64,000 nt of DNA, from contig CAVAQT010000005.1 in the NCBI GenBank assembly GCA_963590855.1, forward strand, positions 1-64,000. The letters run 5' to 3'. The notes beneath the pieces are model-generated. The model worked only from the letters and a program-made list of their open reading frames with translations, did not search any database and had not been told where the DNA came from. Shown here one piece after another: positions 1 to 8,023 of this stretch. Origin of the DNA: Ruminococcus_C sp963590855. GTDB taxonomy: Bacteria; Bacillota; Clostridia; Oscillospirales; Ruminococcaceae. A program made the translations under genes and the position numbers. The first letter of the stretch is position 1. The number at the start of each line of letters is the position of its first letter.

Positions 1-394
1 GAAGCTCAATAAATCTGTTTGATTTTGCTTTGTCTTTGTAATAAAACAGGATACTATCGCCATTTGTCCATGTTCCAAAATCTGAGGTCGTGGCTGACAT
101 ATAGCTCCACAACTGCTCAATGCCTTCTTTTTCATCTTTCTTTTTTGTTTCAATTATCCAGTATATATTATCCTGAGATTTTTCCTCACTCTTGAAAACG
201 ACTATATCACATCTTTTATCAGTTGATCCTACCTTAATTGGATATTCAACATCAATATGTTCTTTTGGATATTTATAAACATCTAATAGGATTCTACAGT
301 ATTCTTGTCTAACATATTCTTCTGGAGTTTCTTTTCTCATTTTACCTGTAATTAGGCATTTGATTTTTCCTTCATCAACGATTATCTCCTGCAT
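1..394 (-). CDS. Type I restriction R-like N-terminal nuclease domain protein, partial (3' end beyond window)
   Basis: The first 131 codons of a leftward gene are visible; the rest lies beyond position 1. It starts at ATG 394-392 after a good AAAGGAG site. The frame is open throughout. It shows a PD-(D/E)XK nuclease pattern: Asp63 in a CDIVVF strand, then Glu82-Thr-Lys84 in an IIETKKK strand. This arrangement, with an RxEYVRQEYCR helix before it, is typical of the HSDR_N domain found at the N-terminus of type I restriction R subunits and of many adenine methylase fusions. The base composition is clearly AT-richer than the host genes after 6.1 kb, which fits cargo of the mobile element. Whether the full protein carries helicase or methylase domains cannot be seen. 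The domain call is fairly secure; the full function is inference. Confidence 0.7.
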   Translation of the reverse strand, partial: MQEIIVDEGKIKCLITGKMRKETPEEYVRQEYCRILLDVYKYPKEHIDVEYPIKVGSTDKRCDIVVFKSEEKSQDNIYWIIETKKKDEKEGIEQLWSYMSATTSDFGTWTNGDSILFYYKDKAKSNRFIEL

Positions 395-622
395 GACAAA
401 TCTCCTTTATTGTTAAACTTCAAGTAGCATTTTAAGTGCTATGTGTAAAATTATAAACATTATTATGCTTCAACATAATATACATTATCATTATACCACA
501 ATCTGAGCCATATTTCAAGCTGAGAATGAAAAAATCTGCCACCAAAAGAATGAAAAAATCTGCCACCAAAAGTCAAAAGATTTTCAAAAGCTTTTCTCAG
601 GCGGCAGATTGTGAAATTAGTA
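395..622. other. AT-rich intergenic stretch with a 24-bp tandem repeat
   Basis: This gap separates the partial nuclease gene from the next leftward gene. It contains no convincing gene. It holds an exact 24-bp tandem duplication (see next entry) and AATCTGCC copies that face a GGCAGATT near 601-611, so the region can fold into a stem. A ribosome binding site for the nuclease gene lies at its left end. Confidence 0.5.
524..571. repeat. 24-bp exact tandem direct repeat
   Basis: Two exact adjacent copies, 524-547 and 548-571, each begin GAATGAAAAAATC and end TGCCACCAAAA. The AATCTGCC in each copy is the inverse complement of GGCAGATT near 601-611. The function is unknown; it may be a protein-binding iteron or a terminator remnant in the mobile element. 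Confidence 0.6.
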
Positions 623-1027
623 TTAAATATACACCATAGCCGCATACACCGGCTCTCTGGCAATCAGGCGATCCATGTTTTCCAGACCTCTTGCTTTTGC
701 AAGGTCACCGACCGCCACGGCTCTGATATACTCCACATCATTTTCAAGCATCTTTCCGACCTGTCGCTCAATGGTTTCTGCTACGGAACGGTCAAGCTCG
801 GTCAGGTAGCCGAGTATCGCACCGTCATTGACGAGCTTTTTCAGCCTTGCAGGATGGTATTCCGCCGAATAATGCAGGTGATACTTGATCTGCTCGGAAC
901 GGAATGTTGTTACTGTTGGCTCAGTATCAACTGTATTGTGTGTAACGGTACGTGCATTGGTATCCAACACCCAGACCGACTTGTTTTTGCTGATCACCTG
1001 AACTTTGTCTTTGCTTCTGATAATCAT
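623..1027 (-). CDS. Small mobile-element protein of unknown function
   Basis: The 134-residue protein starts after a GAGGAG site and lies 13 bases downstream of the relaxase stop, so it is probably the last gene of the mobilization operon. The N-terminal third is basic and beta-rich. The C-terminal half (YLTELDRSVAETIERQVGKM... and a terminal MDRLIAREPVY) faintly resembles the tail of TnpV-type proteins of clostridial elements, but this is pattern memory only. No signal peptide or membrane segment is seen. The gene is likely real because it is in the operon and has a good ribosome binding site; the function is unknown. Confidence 0.6.
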   Translation of the reverse strand: MIIRSKDKVQVISKNKSVWVLDTNARTVTHNTVDTEPTVTTFRSEQIKYHLHYSAEYHPARLKKLVNDGAILGYLTELDRSVAETIERQVGKMLENDVEYIRAVAVGDLAKARGLENMDRLIAREPVYAAMVYI

Positions 1028-1040
1028 AAAATTTTTCTCC

Positions 1041-2240
1041 TCATTCCAAATTCTTGCTTTTTATTGTGCTGTTGTATCTGAACTGCTGATAGTCGGAACT
1101 CAATCCACAAGCAGAGATAAAAGCCTTAACTTTTTTCAGTTCACGGGAAAGTTCTTCCTCACGGCTAATACGCTTTGATTCCGCTTTTAATTTATCACGG
1201 GAAAAATGATGCCTATCTTCTTCTTTCTTTTTGTAATCAGCCAGTTCCGAAGATACCGCATCAAGCCTTGCTTTCAACGCATTACGCTCCTGTATGGCTT
1301 CATCTCGTTCTCTGCAAAGCTTTTTCGTCTGTTTTTGTGAAATCACTTCTTTTTTGGCAAGTGCAGTTACATTTTCCCAATCTTCCTTGGAAACTGTGAT
1401 TTTTCCACCGAAAACCGTTTTGCCTGTTACAACGCTGTCGATTTCTTTCAGCTTGACGTGCTTTTTGGCTGCCTTTTCAAGTGCTGCGTTGATTTCTTCT
1501 TTTTCAGCAATGATCTGAGCTTTTTCTTCTTCAAGCTGCCGGATTCTATCCTGATGCTCGCCGTATTCCTCGGTGGTATAGCTGTACCCTCTGGACTTCT
1601 TCGGCTCTGCAATTTCAACACCGTGAGCCTTGCAAATCTGGTGCAGGGCTTCCCACTCTGTTAAACGCCAGCGGTTGATCGCATTTGCACCTTTGCCGTA
1701 CCCCATTTCTTCGAGAGCTTTCGCCATAGCATTTCGGGTATCTAAACCATTGCTGAAATGCCCCACTGGAATATAGTCGATGTGCAGATGGGGAGTTGCT
1801 TCATCAAGGTGCATCACAGCATTGAACACATAGAAATTCGGATTTCTTTCTGAAAAGCCCTCCATGTACTCCCGTAAACAGGCAACAGCAATCTCCGAAT
1901 CGGGAGTACCGACACCTGTATCATCTTTTGTCCCGATCTGGACTAAGTCTTCATAGAAACTCTTTTGCTTATTTGTCCCAGTGATAACACTTGCACTCGG
2001 TTCACGGCTGAATAGGTGCTGAAAGTAGTCGGGGATACGGCGGTCATTTCGTTTCTGACGGGCATTGTATCTTTCTACTGCATCGCTGAAAAGAATATCA
2101 TAAGCATCACGCAAATTCTGATGCACAAATGTAATGTTGTCCGCTGTTCGGGAACTGTCGATATTTTTGGCAGCAAATGCACGGTTGTTGTGGGACAAGC
2201 TGCCCTTGCCCTGATACATTGAGATCGTCTTTTGACACAT
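1041..2240 (-). CDS. MobV-family relaxase (plasmid recombination/mobilization enzyme)
   Basis: The 399-aa protein nicks and guides DNA at an origin of transfer. The start at ATG 2240-2238 is chosen because GGGAGG lies just before it; an upstream in-frame extension to 2387 has no such site and runs through the candidate oriT. The N-terminus (MCQKTISMYQGKGSLSHNNR) and the HxDExTPHxH metal-binding motif near residues 144-153 (HLDEATPHLH) are diagnostic for MobV/Pre relaxases. Residues about 235-300 and 335-390 are predicted coiled coil, rich in E, K and R. It lies in the same direction as the RepA-like, MobC-like and integrase genes. No mating-pair genes are in view, so the element would need a helper. 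Confidence 0.92.
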   Translation of the reverse strand: MCQKTISMYQGKGSLSHNNRAFAAKNIDSSRTADNITFVHQNLRDAYDILFSDAVERYNARQKRNDRRIPDYFQHLFSREPSASVITGTNKQKSFYEDLVQIGTKDDTGVGTPDSEIAVACLREYMEGFSERNPNFYVFNAVMHLDEATPHLHIDYIPVGHFSNGLDTRNAMAKALEEMGYGKGANAINRWRLTEWEALHQICKAHGVEIAEPKKSRGYSYTTEEYGEHQDRIRQLEEEKAQIIAEKEEINAALEKAAKKHVKLKEIDSVVTGKTVFGGKITVSKEDWENVTALAKKEVISQKQTKKLCRERDEAIQERNALKARLDAVSSELADYKKKEEDRHHFSRDKLKAESKRISREEELSRELKKVKAFISACGLSSDYQQFRYNSTIKSKNLE

Positions 2241-2343
2241 AGAAACACCTCCCTTCCTTTTTGAATTGACCCTCTGACGAGAGAATGCCCTATGGGCAAA
2301 ACGGTTTGCAGCGATACGGAGATCGGCAAACCGAACGGCTCGA

Positions 2344-2530
2344 AGAGCCGGGTTACCTGCGGAATGCCGCCGGTAACCCCATAGCACTTTCGACAGCCTT
2401 ACGGACTATCAAAAATGCTATCGGGGCTCTGCGAGGCTTGAACGGCGGATAAACCGCCAACGCCGTGACGATGTGTGACGATGGTGACGATGATTACACC
2501 GCTCACAAAACATCGTCACGACCGTCACGG
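2344..2530. other. Candidate origin of transfer (oriT)
   Basis: A 300-base gap directly upstream of the relaxase gene is full of symmetry. GGTTACC at 2351 faces GGTAACC at 2372. CCCCATAGCA at 2377-2386 faces TGCTATCGGGG at 2416-2426. GGCGG and CCGCC at 2444-2458 form a hairpin. Three direct copies of GTGACGATG (2465, 2475, 2484) face an inverted CATCGTCAC at 2511-2519. Position next to a MobV gene and the nested inverted repeats fit an oriT. The nick site is not identified. Confidence 0.45.
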
Positions 2531-2554
2531 ACTGACACGCCAACCACTTGAAAT

Positions 2555-3679
2555 TTACTCTTTTGATAACAAAGAAAAGAAAATCATGCGTCCGCTGTGG
2601 TTACGCTTATTCGTGTATCGAATGCTATAATCATTCATCAATCTTCCTGCATTGACATTGAGTTTCAGCGAAACCACATTCGGCTTCATATCAAGTCCAA
2701 GCTTTTCTATCAGTTCAGTCGCTGTACCCTGCCAAGTCGGATTTTCTTCTGTTACAAGATTGGCAATACATTCCAGCAACGGTTCGGGAGGTTCTTTCCA
2801 AAGCTCTGTTTCTGCTTTTTCAAAATTCCAGCAGAGTTTTTCTTCATCACGAATAAGATGGATTTTCTGATCTTGCTGATCACGGCCTGAAATTTCAAGT
2901 GTTGCCTTATTGGAAGTCCTGGTTTCCTTGTAAAGCATAAATGCTCCGTCTGCACAGCCAAGTAACCCATTTGTTCCTGAGATCATGTCGAAGTTATCAG
3001 ATGACTTTTGCTTTCTCGTATGATGAACTAACAGCAGACATATTCCCCAACTGTCAGAGAACTGTTTCAGCTGATTGATGATCTCGTAATCTTTGGCATA
3101 GCTGTAAGAATCACTGTCCACCTCACGGATTTTTTGAAGTGTATCAATAATCACAAGCGTTGTGTCAGGGTGTTCTCGGATAAAACCGCTCAGCTGATCG
3201 GTCAGACCATTTCCAAGCGGTTTGGACGATACGGAAAAGTACAAGTTTTCCGTACTGTCCGTTCCGAACATTCGGTACATTCGTTCCTGCAATCGTCTGT
3301 AATCATCTTCCAGTGCAAGGTAGAGAACCGTACCCTTTTTCACAGGATAGTCCCAAAGCGGAGTACCTGTGCTGACATGATAGGCAAGCTGTGCCATAAA
3401 GAAGCTTTTGCCGATCTTTGGTGAACCGACAAACAGATAAGTACCCTGATAGAGCAAGCCCTCAATAACAGGCGGTTTCTTGCTGTAAATATCCTGATAC
3501 AGTTCCTGCATCGTGACTGTTTTCATGTATGACGGATCAATTTTCTTGAAAAATTCGTCAAAGGGGTTGAAATTTACATCACGATTTGATATACTATTAG
3601 TAGTTTGTTTTGTGGATGACTGCTCCGTATCTACGCCAATAGATACGTTCGGAGCGGTCATTTCTTTTTCTTCTGACAT
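2555..3679 (-). CDS. RepA-like AAA/RecA-fold ATPase of a mobile element
   Basis: The 374-aa protein has a Walker A at residues 85-92 (GSPKIGKS), a Walker B at about 173-180 (TTLVIIDT) and a VHHTRK motif following, the layout of the AAA_25/RepA helicase family. These proteins act as replicative or resolvase-type ATPases of plasmids and integrated elements. The first 45 residues are polar and probably disordered; the C-terminal 80 residues look like a winged helix. The ATG at 3679 shares one base with the stop of the upstream MobC-like gene (TGATG), so the two are translationally coupled. It may support transient replication of the excised circle. Confidence 0.82.
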   Translation of the reverse strand: MSEEKEMTAPNVSIGVDTEQSSTKQTTNSISNRDVNFNPFDEFFKKIDPSYMKTVTMQELYQDIYSKKPPVIEGLLYQGTYLFVGSPKIGKSFFMAQLAYHVSTGTPLWDYPVKKGTVLYLALEDDYRRLQERMYRMFGTDSTENLYFSVSSKPLGNGLTDQLSGFIREHPDTTLVIIDTLQKIREVDSDSYSYAKDYEIINQLKQFSDSWGICLLLVHHTRKQKSSDNFDMISGTNGLLGCADGAFMLYKETRTSNKATLEISGRDQQDQKIHLIRDEEKLCWNFEKAETELWKEPPEPLLECIANLVTEENPTWQGTATELIEKLGLDMKPNVVSLKLNVNAGRLMNDYSIRYTNKRNHSGRMIFFSLLSKE

Positions 3680-3999
3680 CAGGATTCCCCTTTCATTCCA
3701 TTTAATGTGGTGTTGATGAGTCGTATCGTTTCAAGAAGTTCATCACTTACAGAACTATTTTCTATTCTCTGCAATTCTGAAAGCACTTCCGCAAGCTGAT
3801 TTTTCAGAGCTTTGTATACTCTCGGATTGCCCTGCACTACCACATCACGGTAGAGAAGCCTTTTTACGATGTAGTCCTGTTTGGTCAGTCCTGAAAGTGC
3901 CACTGCTGAATTTATCAGCTTTTCTTCTTCGGGAGATACCCGAAATCCGATGGTTCTGGAACGAAATCTGCCTTTGCTGTCAAGGTTTTTCGCTGACAT
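3679..3999 (-). CDS. MobC-like ribbon-helix-helix relaxosome protein
   Basis: The 106-residue protein has an RxxTIGFRVSPEEEKLINSA segment followed by a helix with TKQDYIVKRLL, the layout of RHH-fold MobC/plasmid mobilization proteins. These bind near oriT and assist relaxase loading. The C-terminal half is a probable coiled coil. It overlaps the integrase gene by 20 bases at its start and the RepA-like gene by one base at its end, so the integrase, this gene and the RepA-like gene form one tightly packed unit. Confidence 0.75.
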   Translation of the reverse strand: MSAKNLDSKGRFRSRTIGFRVSPEEEKLINSAVALSGLTKQDYIVKRLLYRDVVVQGNPRVYKALKNQLAEVLSELQRIENSSVSDELLETIRLINTTLNGMKGES

Positions 4000-5077
4000 T
4001 TGCGTTATCTCCTTTCTTCAACTCACTGAGTTTATTCGCCATTTCCGCCTGTTTCGACGGAAACAGATGTGCATAGCGGTAAGTGATCTCAATACTCTCA
4101 TGCCCCACACGGTCAGCGATAGCTACCGCCGAGAACCCAAGCTCGATCAGGAGCGAAACATGGCTGTGACGCAGATCATGGATACGGATACGCTTCAAAC
4201 CCGTTTCTTTTACCCCTCTGTCCATCTCGTGATGCAAATAACTCTTGGATATTGTGAAAATACGCTCATCTGATTTCTGATCGTAAAGCATACGGAGATA
4301 GTCCTGCATCTCCTCACAAAGAAAATCAGGCATTTCAATGGTACGGTTGCTTTTCTTGGTTTTCGGCTCTGTAATAACGTCCTGCCCCTTGATACGCTGA
4401 TAAGACTTGTTAATGCGGAGCTTTCGATTCTGGAAATCAAAGTCCTCTGGTGTGAGAGCCAACAGTTCACCAAGACGGATACCGCACCAATACAGCATTT
4501 CAAAGGCATAAAACGAAACTGGTTTGTCCATCATGACCTCAGAAAACTGCATATATTCGTCCTTTGTCCAGAAGTTCATTTCTTTGGCATTCTTTACGCC
4601 AATACTTCCAGCTTTGGCAGCTGGGTTTACGCCAAGATCATAGTAGCGAACCGCATGGTTAAAGATACAGGAAAGCTGATTGTGCAGATTCTTCAAATAC
4701 GTTTCCGAATAGGGCTTTCCGTTTTTGTCACGGTGACGAAGCAGTTCATTCTGCCACGAAAGCACATCTCTTGCCTGAATATCCTTCATCGGTTTATCCC
4801 CGAAATAAGGGAGGATTTTCGACTGAATGACGTGTGCCTTATGTTCCCATGTATTCTGTTTCAAGCGAGATCTCATATCCTGTTCATACAGCTTGTAGAA
4901 GTCCTTAAACAGCATATCAAGGTCACTGTTTGCCTGAAGCAGAAATCTACGCTCCCAGTTCTGTGCCTCACGTTTGGTAACAAAGCCACGCTTGCACTTT
5001 TGTTTTCGATCCCCCTGCCAGTCCTCATAACGAACCATAGCATACCAAGTGCCGTTTTTATCCTTATATACGGGCAT
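3980..5077 (-). CDS. Tyrosine recombinase / integrase
   Basis: This 365-aa phage-type integrase should catalyse site-specific integration and excision of the element. It has the Arm-type N-terminus (MPVYKDKNGTWYAMVRYED), a SAM-like core-binding domain at about 60-150, and a catalytic domain with Arg201 (CGIRLGEL), His300 and Arg303 (HDLRHSH), His326 (GHE) and Tyr335 (TYRYAH). All catalytic residues are present. Its start overlaps the stop of the excisionase-like gene by one base (TAATG). It lies about 1 kb from the 3' end of guaA, the presumed insertion site. Confidence 0.95.
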   Translation of the reverse strand: MPVYKDKNGTWYAMVRYEDWQGDRKQKCKRGFVTKREAQNWERRFLLQANSDLDMLFKDFYKLYEQDMRSRLKQNTWEHKAHVIQSKILPYFGDKPMKDIQARDVLSWQNELLRHRDKNGKPYSETYLKNLHNQLSCIFNHAVRYYDLGVNPAAKAGSIGVKNAKEMNFWTKDEYMQFSEVMMDKPVSFYAFEMLYWCGIRLGELLALTPEDFDFQNRKLRINKSYQRIKGQDVITEPKTKKSNRTIEMPDFLCEEMQDYLRMLYDQKSDERIFTISKSYLHHEMDRGVKETGLKRIRIHDLRHSHVSLLIELGFSAVAIADRVGHESIEITYRYAHLFPSKQAEMANKLSELKKGDNANVSEKP

Positions 5078-5286
5078 TATTCCTCACCAGCTTTCTTTTT
5101 GGGAGGGTTCACCGAGTACACTCGCTCGTTAAAGTACTCACGGTTCACTCTGCCTGTTACTGTGATAAACCCTTTGTCGGAAAGTTCCTGATTGAGTTTA
5201 CGAATGATTTTGTATGCATAGGCAACAGAGATCTCCATAACCTCAGCAACTTCCTCTGCACGAATAAATTTTTCTGACATATACAT
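5077..5286 (-). CDS. Excisionase-like small DNA-binding protein
   Basis: The 69-residue protein carries a helix-turn-helix segment (AEEVAEVMEISVAYAYKIIRKLNQEL) of the MerR/excisionase type. The start is either ATG 5286 or the in-frame ATG 5280; AAAGGA lies 4 or 10 bases upstream respectively, so the choice is uncertain. The stop is fused to the integrase start (TAATG). An excisionase role as directionality factor is inferred from position and size; a transcriptional regulator is possible. Confidence 0.75.
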   Translation of the reverse strand: MYMSEKFIRAEEVAEVMEISVAYAYKIIRKLNQELSDKGFITVTGRVNREYFNERVYSVNPPKKKAGEE

Positions 5287-5323
5287 TTGTTCCTTTCTGT
5301 GTTCTGTATTCGCAAAATCTGTT

Positions 5324-5411
5324 CTAAACATTTTTGCTTAATTCCATTATACTAAACAAATTTGCTTTTGTCAAGACACTTTTGCGTATTTTCTAAATTT
5401 TTTTGTTTAGC
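5324..5411. promoter_or_regulatory. Candidate repressor operators in the divergent promoter region
   Basis: Two similar 14-mers, CTAAACATTTTTGC (5324-5337) and CTAAACAAATTTGC (5352-5365), flank and overlap the leftward -10 box. A third, inverted partial copy ending TGTTTAGC lies at 5404-5411 just before the rightward -35 box. The spacing suggests binding sites for the XRE protein encoded at 5486. This is inference from repetition and position. Confidence 0.5.
5346..5374 (-). promoter_or_regulatory. Promoter of the integrase/mobilization operon
   Basis: Read leftward, a perfect TTGACA (5374-5369) is followed after exactly 17 bases by a perfect TATAAT (5351-5346). It faces away from the divergent repressor promoter. 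Confidence 0.8.
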
Positions 5412-5416
5412 ATCTC

Positions 5417-5445
5417 TTGACTGACTTAAACATATATGTTATAAT
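5417..5445 (+). promoter_or_regulatory. Promoter of the XRE repressor gene
   Basis: TTGACT at 5417-5422 and TATAAT at 5440-5445 are separated by 17 bases. The AAGGAG site of the gene follows at 5471-5476. Confidence 0.8.
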
Positions 5446-5485
5446 GATTCTACTAACAGAACGATATTATAAGGAGTAAACCACC

Positions 5486-5977
5486 ATGAGTATAATGGGA
5501 GATAAAATACACCGTATCCGTGATTTCCGTGGAATGACACAGAAGCAGCTCGGTATGGCTGTCGGATTTGATGAGAAATCCGCCGATGTCCGCATCGCAC
5601 AGTACGAATCGGGCACTCGTACACCAAAACAAGCACTTGTGGAACGGCTTGCCGAGGTGCTTGATATAAACCCTCGTTTCCTTGCTGATGATGAAATTCT
5701 CGGAGCGGAGGGCGTTATGATGATGCTCTTTGAACTGGACGAACATTACCCGATCAGCGTTGAGGACTGTACAGATGAGGACGGAAACAAACGTAAGGGC
5801 ATTATTTTCGGCTCTATTCTTCTGAACGACTTCTTTGCGGAGTGGCAGAGACGAAAAAAAGACCTTGCTGACGGTAAGATCAGCAAGGCCGAATATACAG
5901 AATGGAAGCTTAACTGGCCGAAAACGACCGATGACTGCGGTAAACATGAACCCTCGAAAGAGTGGCGTGACCTGTAA
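5486..5977 (+). CDS. XRE-family helix-turn-helix regulator of the mobile element
   Basis: The 163-aa protein has an N-terminal HTH_3 domain (residues about 7-62: DKIHRIRDFRGMTQKQLGMAVGF... QYESGTRTPKQALVERLAEVLDI). The rest has no recognised domain and ends with a charged region. It is transcribed divergently from the integrase operon and shares a promoter region with repeated 14-mers. It is therefore probably the element's master repressor, by analogy with phage and ICE control regions. It starts 9 bases after AAGGAG. Confidence 0.85.
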   Translation: MSIMGDKIHRIRDFRGMTQKQLGMAVGFDEKSADVRIAQYESGTRTPKQALVERLAEVLDINPRFLADDEILGAEGVMMMLFELDEHYPISVEDCTDEDGNKRKGIIFGSILLNDFFAEWQRRKKDLADGKISKAEYTEWKLNWPKTTDDCGKHEPSKEWRDL

Positions 5978-6085
5978 ACCGCCTGAAATGCAGAACATTT
6001 CAGTTTTACTTCCTGTTATCAAATTGTTATCACTGAGATTTTAAGGCTTTAAAAACGACGTAAATTCGACATTTTTGAAGTCTTG

Positions 6086-6110
6086 TTTTTTATTCCCATT
6101 CGATCGTAGC
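6086..6110. other. Candidate element/chromosome junction (att) at the 3' end of guaA
   Basis: The guaA gene ends with codons for IEWE and the sequence GAATGGGAATAA on the minus strand. The 3' end of guaA is a known integration site for tyrosine-recombinase elements. The low-GC element genes stop immediately beyond it. The second att copy should lie left of position 1 and is not visible, so the exact core cannot be set. Positions 5978-6089 hold no other gene. Confidence 0.45.
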
Positions 6111-7628
6111 CGGCGGCTTTGTGGTAATATCATACACAACGCGGTTGATATTCTTTACCTCATTGACAATACGAGCCGAGATCACTTCCAGCACCTCATA
6201 CGGGATGCGTGCAAAATCTGCGGTCATAAAGTCAGTAGTAGTCACGCCGCGCAGCGCCAGGGTGTAGTCATAGGTTCTGCCGTCACCCATAACGCCGACA
6301 GAGCGCATGTTGGTCAGAACAGCGAAATACTGATGGATGCTCCGATCCAGTCCTGCCTTTGCGATCTCTTCCCGGAAGATCCAGTCGGCATCCTGGAGAA
6401 TAGACAGCTTTTCATCTGTGATCTCGCCGATGATACGGATCGCCAGTCCCGGGCCCGGGAACGGCTGACGCCATACCAGATTTTCCGGCAGACCCAGCTC
6501 GATACCCAGCTGCCGCACCTCGTCCTTGAACAGCAGACGCAGCGGTTCGATGATCTCCTTGAAGTCCACATAGTCCGGCAGACCGCCCACATTGTGGTGA
6601 GACTTGATCACAGCCGCATCGCCGGAACCGCTTTCGATCACGTCCGGATAGATCGTGCCCTGTGCCAGGAAATCCACCGTGCCCAGCTTCTTGGACTCGC
6701 GCTCAAAGGCACGGATAAACTCTTCGCCGATGGTCTTGCGCTTGGTCTCCGGGTCAGAAACGCCGCTCAGCTTTTCCATAAAGGCAGCCTTGGCATTGAC
6801 GCGGATAAAGTTGATGTCCTTGTCTGCAAAAGCGGCCTCGACCTCGTCCCCCTCGTTTTTCCGCAGGAAGCCGTGGTCTACGAAGATGCAGGTCAGCTTC
6901 TTGCCGACTGCACGGGACAGCAGAGCAGCACAGACAGAACTGTCTACACCGCCGGACAGTGCCAGCAGAACTCTGCCGTCGCCCACCTTTTCCCGGATCT
7001 GTGCAATGGCAGTCTTGGCATAGTTGCCCATCGTCCAGTCACCGGTGCAGCCGCAGACGTTTTTCAAGAAGCTGTCCAGCATAGTCAGACCATACTGGGT
7101 GTGATTTACCTCCGGATGGAACTGTACGGCATACAGCTTCTTTTCCGGATTTTCCATGGCAGCTACCGGACAGTTCTCGGTATGTGCCGTTACGGTAAAG
7201 CCTGCCGGTGCTTCGGAGATGTAGTCGGTGTGGCTCATCCAGGAGATCGCCTGCTCCGGCAGTTCCTCATTCTGGAACAGCACACTGGACTTGTCATAGA
7301 TGGTCTCAGTCTTGCCGTATTCCGATGTGGTGCAGGTGGTAACCGTACCGCCCAGGGTGTATGCCATCAGCTGACAGCCGTAGCAGATACCCAGGATCGG
7401 GATGCCCATCTCAAAGATTTCCTTGGCAATGTGGGGAGACTTTTCATCATATACGCTGTTCGGGCCGCCGGTGAAGATGATGCCCACCGGTTTCCGTGCT
7501 GCGATCTCTTCCAGCGGTGTGGTATAGCGGATCACTTCACAGTATACACCGCATTCCCGCACACGCCGGGCAATAAGCTGATTGTACTGACCGCCGAAGT
7601 CCAGTACCAGAACCAGTTGATTTTCCAT
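6090..7628 (-). CDS. guaA: GMP synthase (glutamine-hydrolysing)
   Basis: The 512-aa enzyme converts XMP, ATP and glutamine to GMP, the last step of de novo guanine nucleotide synthesis. Residues 1-190 are the class I glutamine amidotransferase with nucleophile Cys82 in GICYGCQ and the HPEVNHT triad histidine. The ATP pyrophosphatase domain carries the SGGVDSS P-loop near residue 225, and the C-terminal dimerisation domain ends with TTKPPATIEWE. Length is typical of the family. The start follows AAAGGA. No purine riboswitch is visible in the short leader. It is the chromosomal neighbour of the integrated element. Confidence 0.98.
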   Translation of the reverse strand: MENQLVLVLDFGGQYNQLIARRVRECGVYCEVIRYTTPLEEIAARKPVGIIFTGGPNSVYDEKSPHIAKEIFEMGIPILGICYGCQLMAYTLGGTVTTCTTSEYGKTETIYDKSSVLFQNEELPEQAISWMSHTDYISEAPAGFTVTAHTENCPVAAMENPEKKLYAVQFHPEVNHTQYGLTMLDSFLKNVCGCTGDWTMGNYAKTAIAQIREKVGDGRVLLALSGGVDSSVCAALLSRAVGKKLTCIFVDHGFLRKNEGDEVEAAFADKDINFIRVNAKAAFMEKLSGVSDPETKRKTIGEEFIRAFERESKKLGTVDFLAQGTIYPDVIESGSGDAAVIKSHHNVGGLPDYVDFKEIIEPLRLLFKDEVRQLGIELGLPENLVWRQPFPGPGLAIRIIGEITDEKLSILQDADWIFREEIAKAGLDRSIHQYFAVLTNMRSVGVMGDGRTYDYTLALRGVTTTDFMTADFARIPYEVLEVISARIVNEVKNINRVVYDITTKPPATIEWE

Positions 7629-7684
7629 AGATTACGTTTCCTTTCTGTGTCACTTTCGCTTGCACAGCGAAATCTTTTCTTTTT

Positions 7685-7713
7685 ATTATGCCACTTTTTC
7701 CGAAAAAAAGCAA
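7685..7713 (-). promoter_or_regulatory. guaA promoter
   Basis: Read leftward, TTGCTT (7713-7708) and CATAAT (7690-7685) are 17 bases apart, about 55 bases before the guaA start. Confidence 0.6.
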
Positions 7714-7738
7714 GTATATTTTGTGAAAATGCAGAAAT

Positions 7739-8023
7739 TCAGATCGTCTGTACGTCTGTTGCCGCAATGTGCTGTTCTTTCCATCGTTTCAGCTGCTGCA
7801 TATGAGGCTGCCGGAGATGTGTCTGCTGCTGTTCCGCCGATGCCCATTCTTCCACCAACAGGATCTCTTCCGGGCGCTCTGCCGACAGGAAATAGTCATA
7901 CCGCAGGCAGCCGTCCTCCTGCCGGATGATCTCCGCCGCGCCGCTTTGCAGCACTGCCTGGAGAAAGGCATCCCGCTGACCGGGCTTTGCTGTATAAGTC
8001 ACCAAAAGGCGCAGAGGTTTCAT
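7739..8023 (-). CDS. Antibiotic biosynthesis monooxygenase-domain protein (YgiN-like)
   Basis: The 94-aa protein has the single ABM dimeric alpha-beta barrel layout: LRLLVTYTAKPGQRDAFLQAV, then GCLRYDYFLSAERPEEILLVEEWAS and a C-terminal HM..LKRW helix. Members include quinol monooxygenases such as YgiN and heme-degrading or detoxifying enzymes. The substrate cannot be told from the sequence. It overlaps the upstream membrane protein gene by 4 bases (8020-8023), so the two are co-translated. Confidence 0.82.
   Translation of the reverse strand: MKPLRLLVTYTAKPGQRDAFLQAVLQSGAAEIIRQEDGCLRYDYFLSAERPEEILLVEEWASAEQQQTHLRQPHMQQLKRWKEQHIAATDVQTI

Noticed and set aside
6075..7805. 576-codon plus-strand frame opposite guaA
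   Set aside because: guaA is certain on the other strand; the frame is open only because of codon bias and has no start signal.
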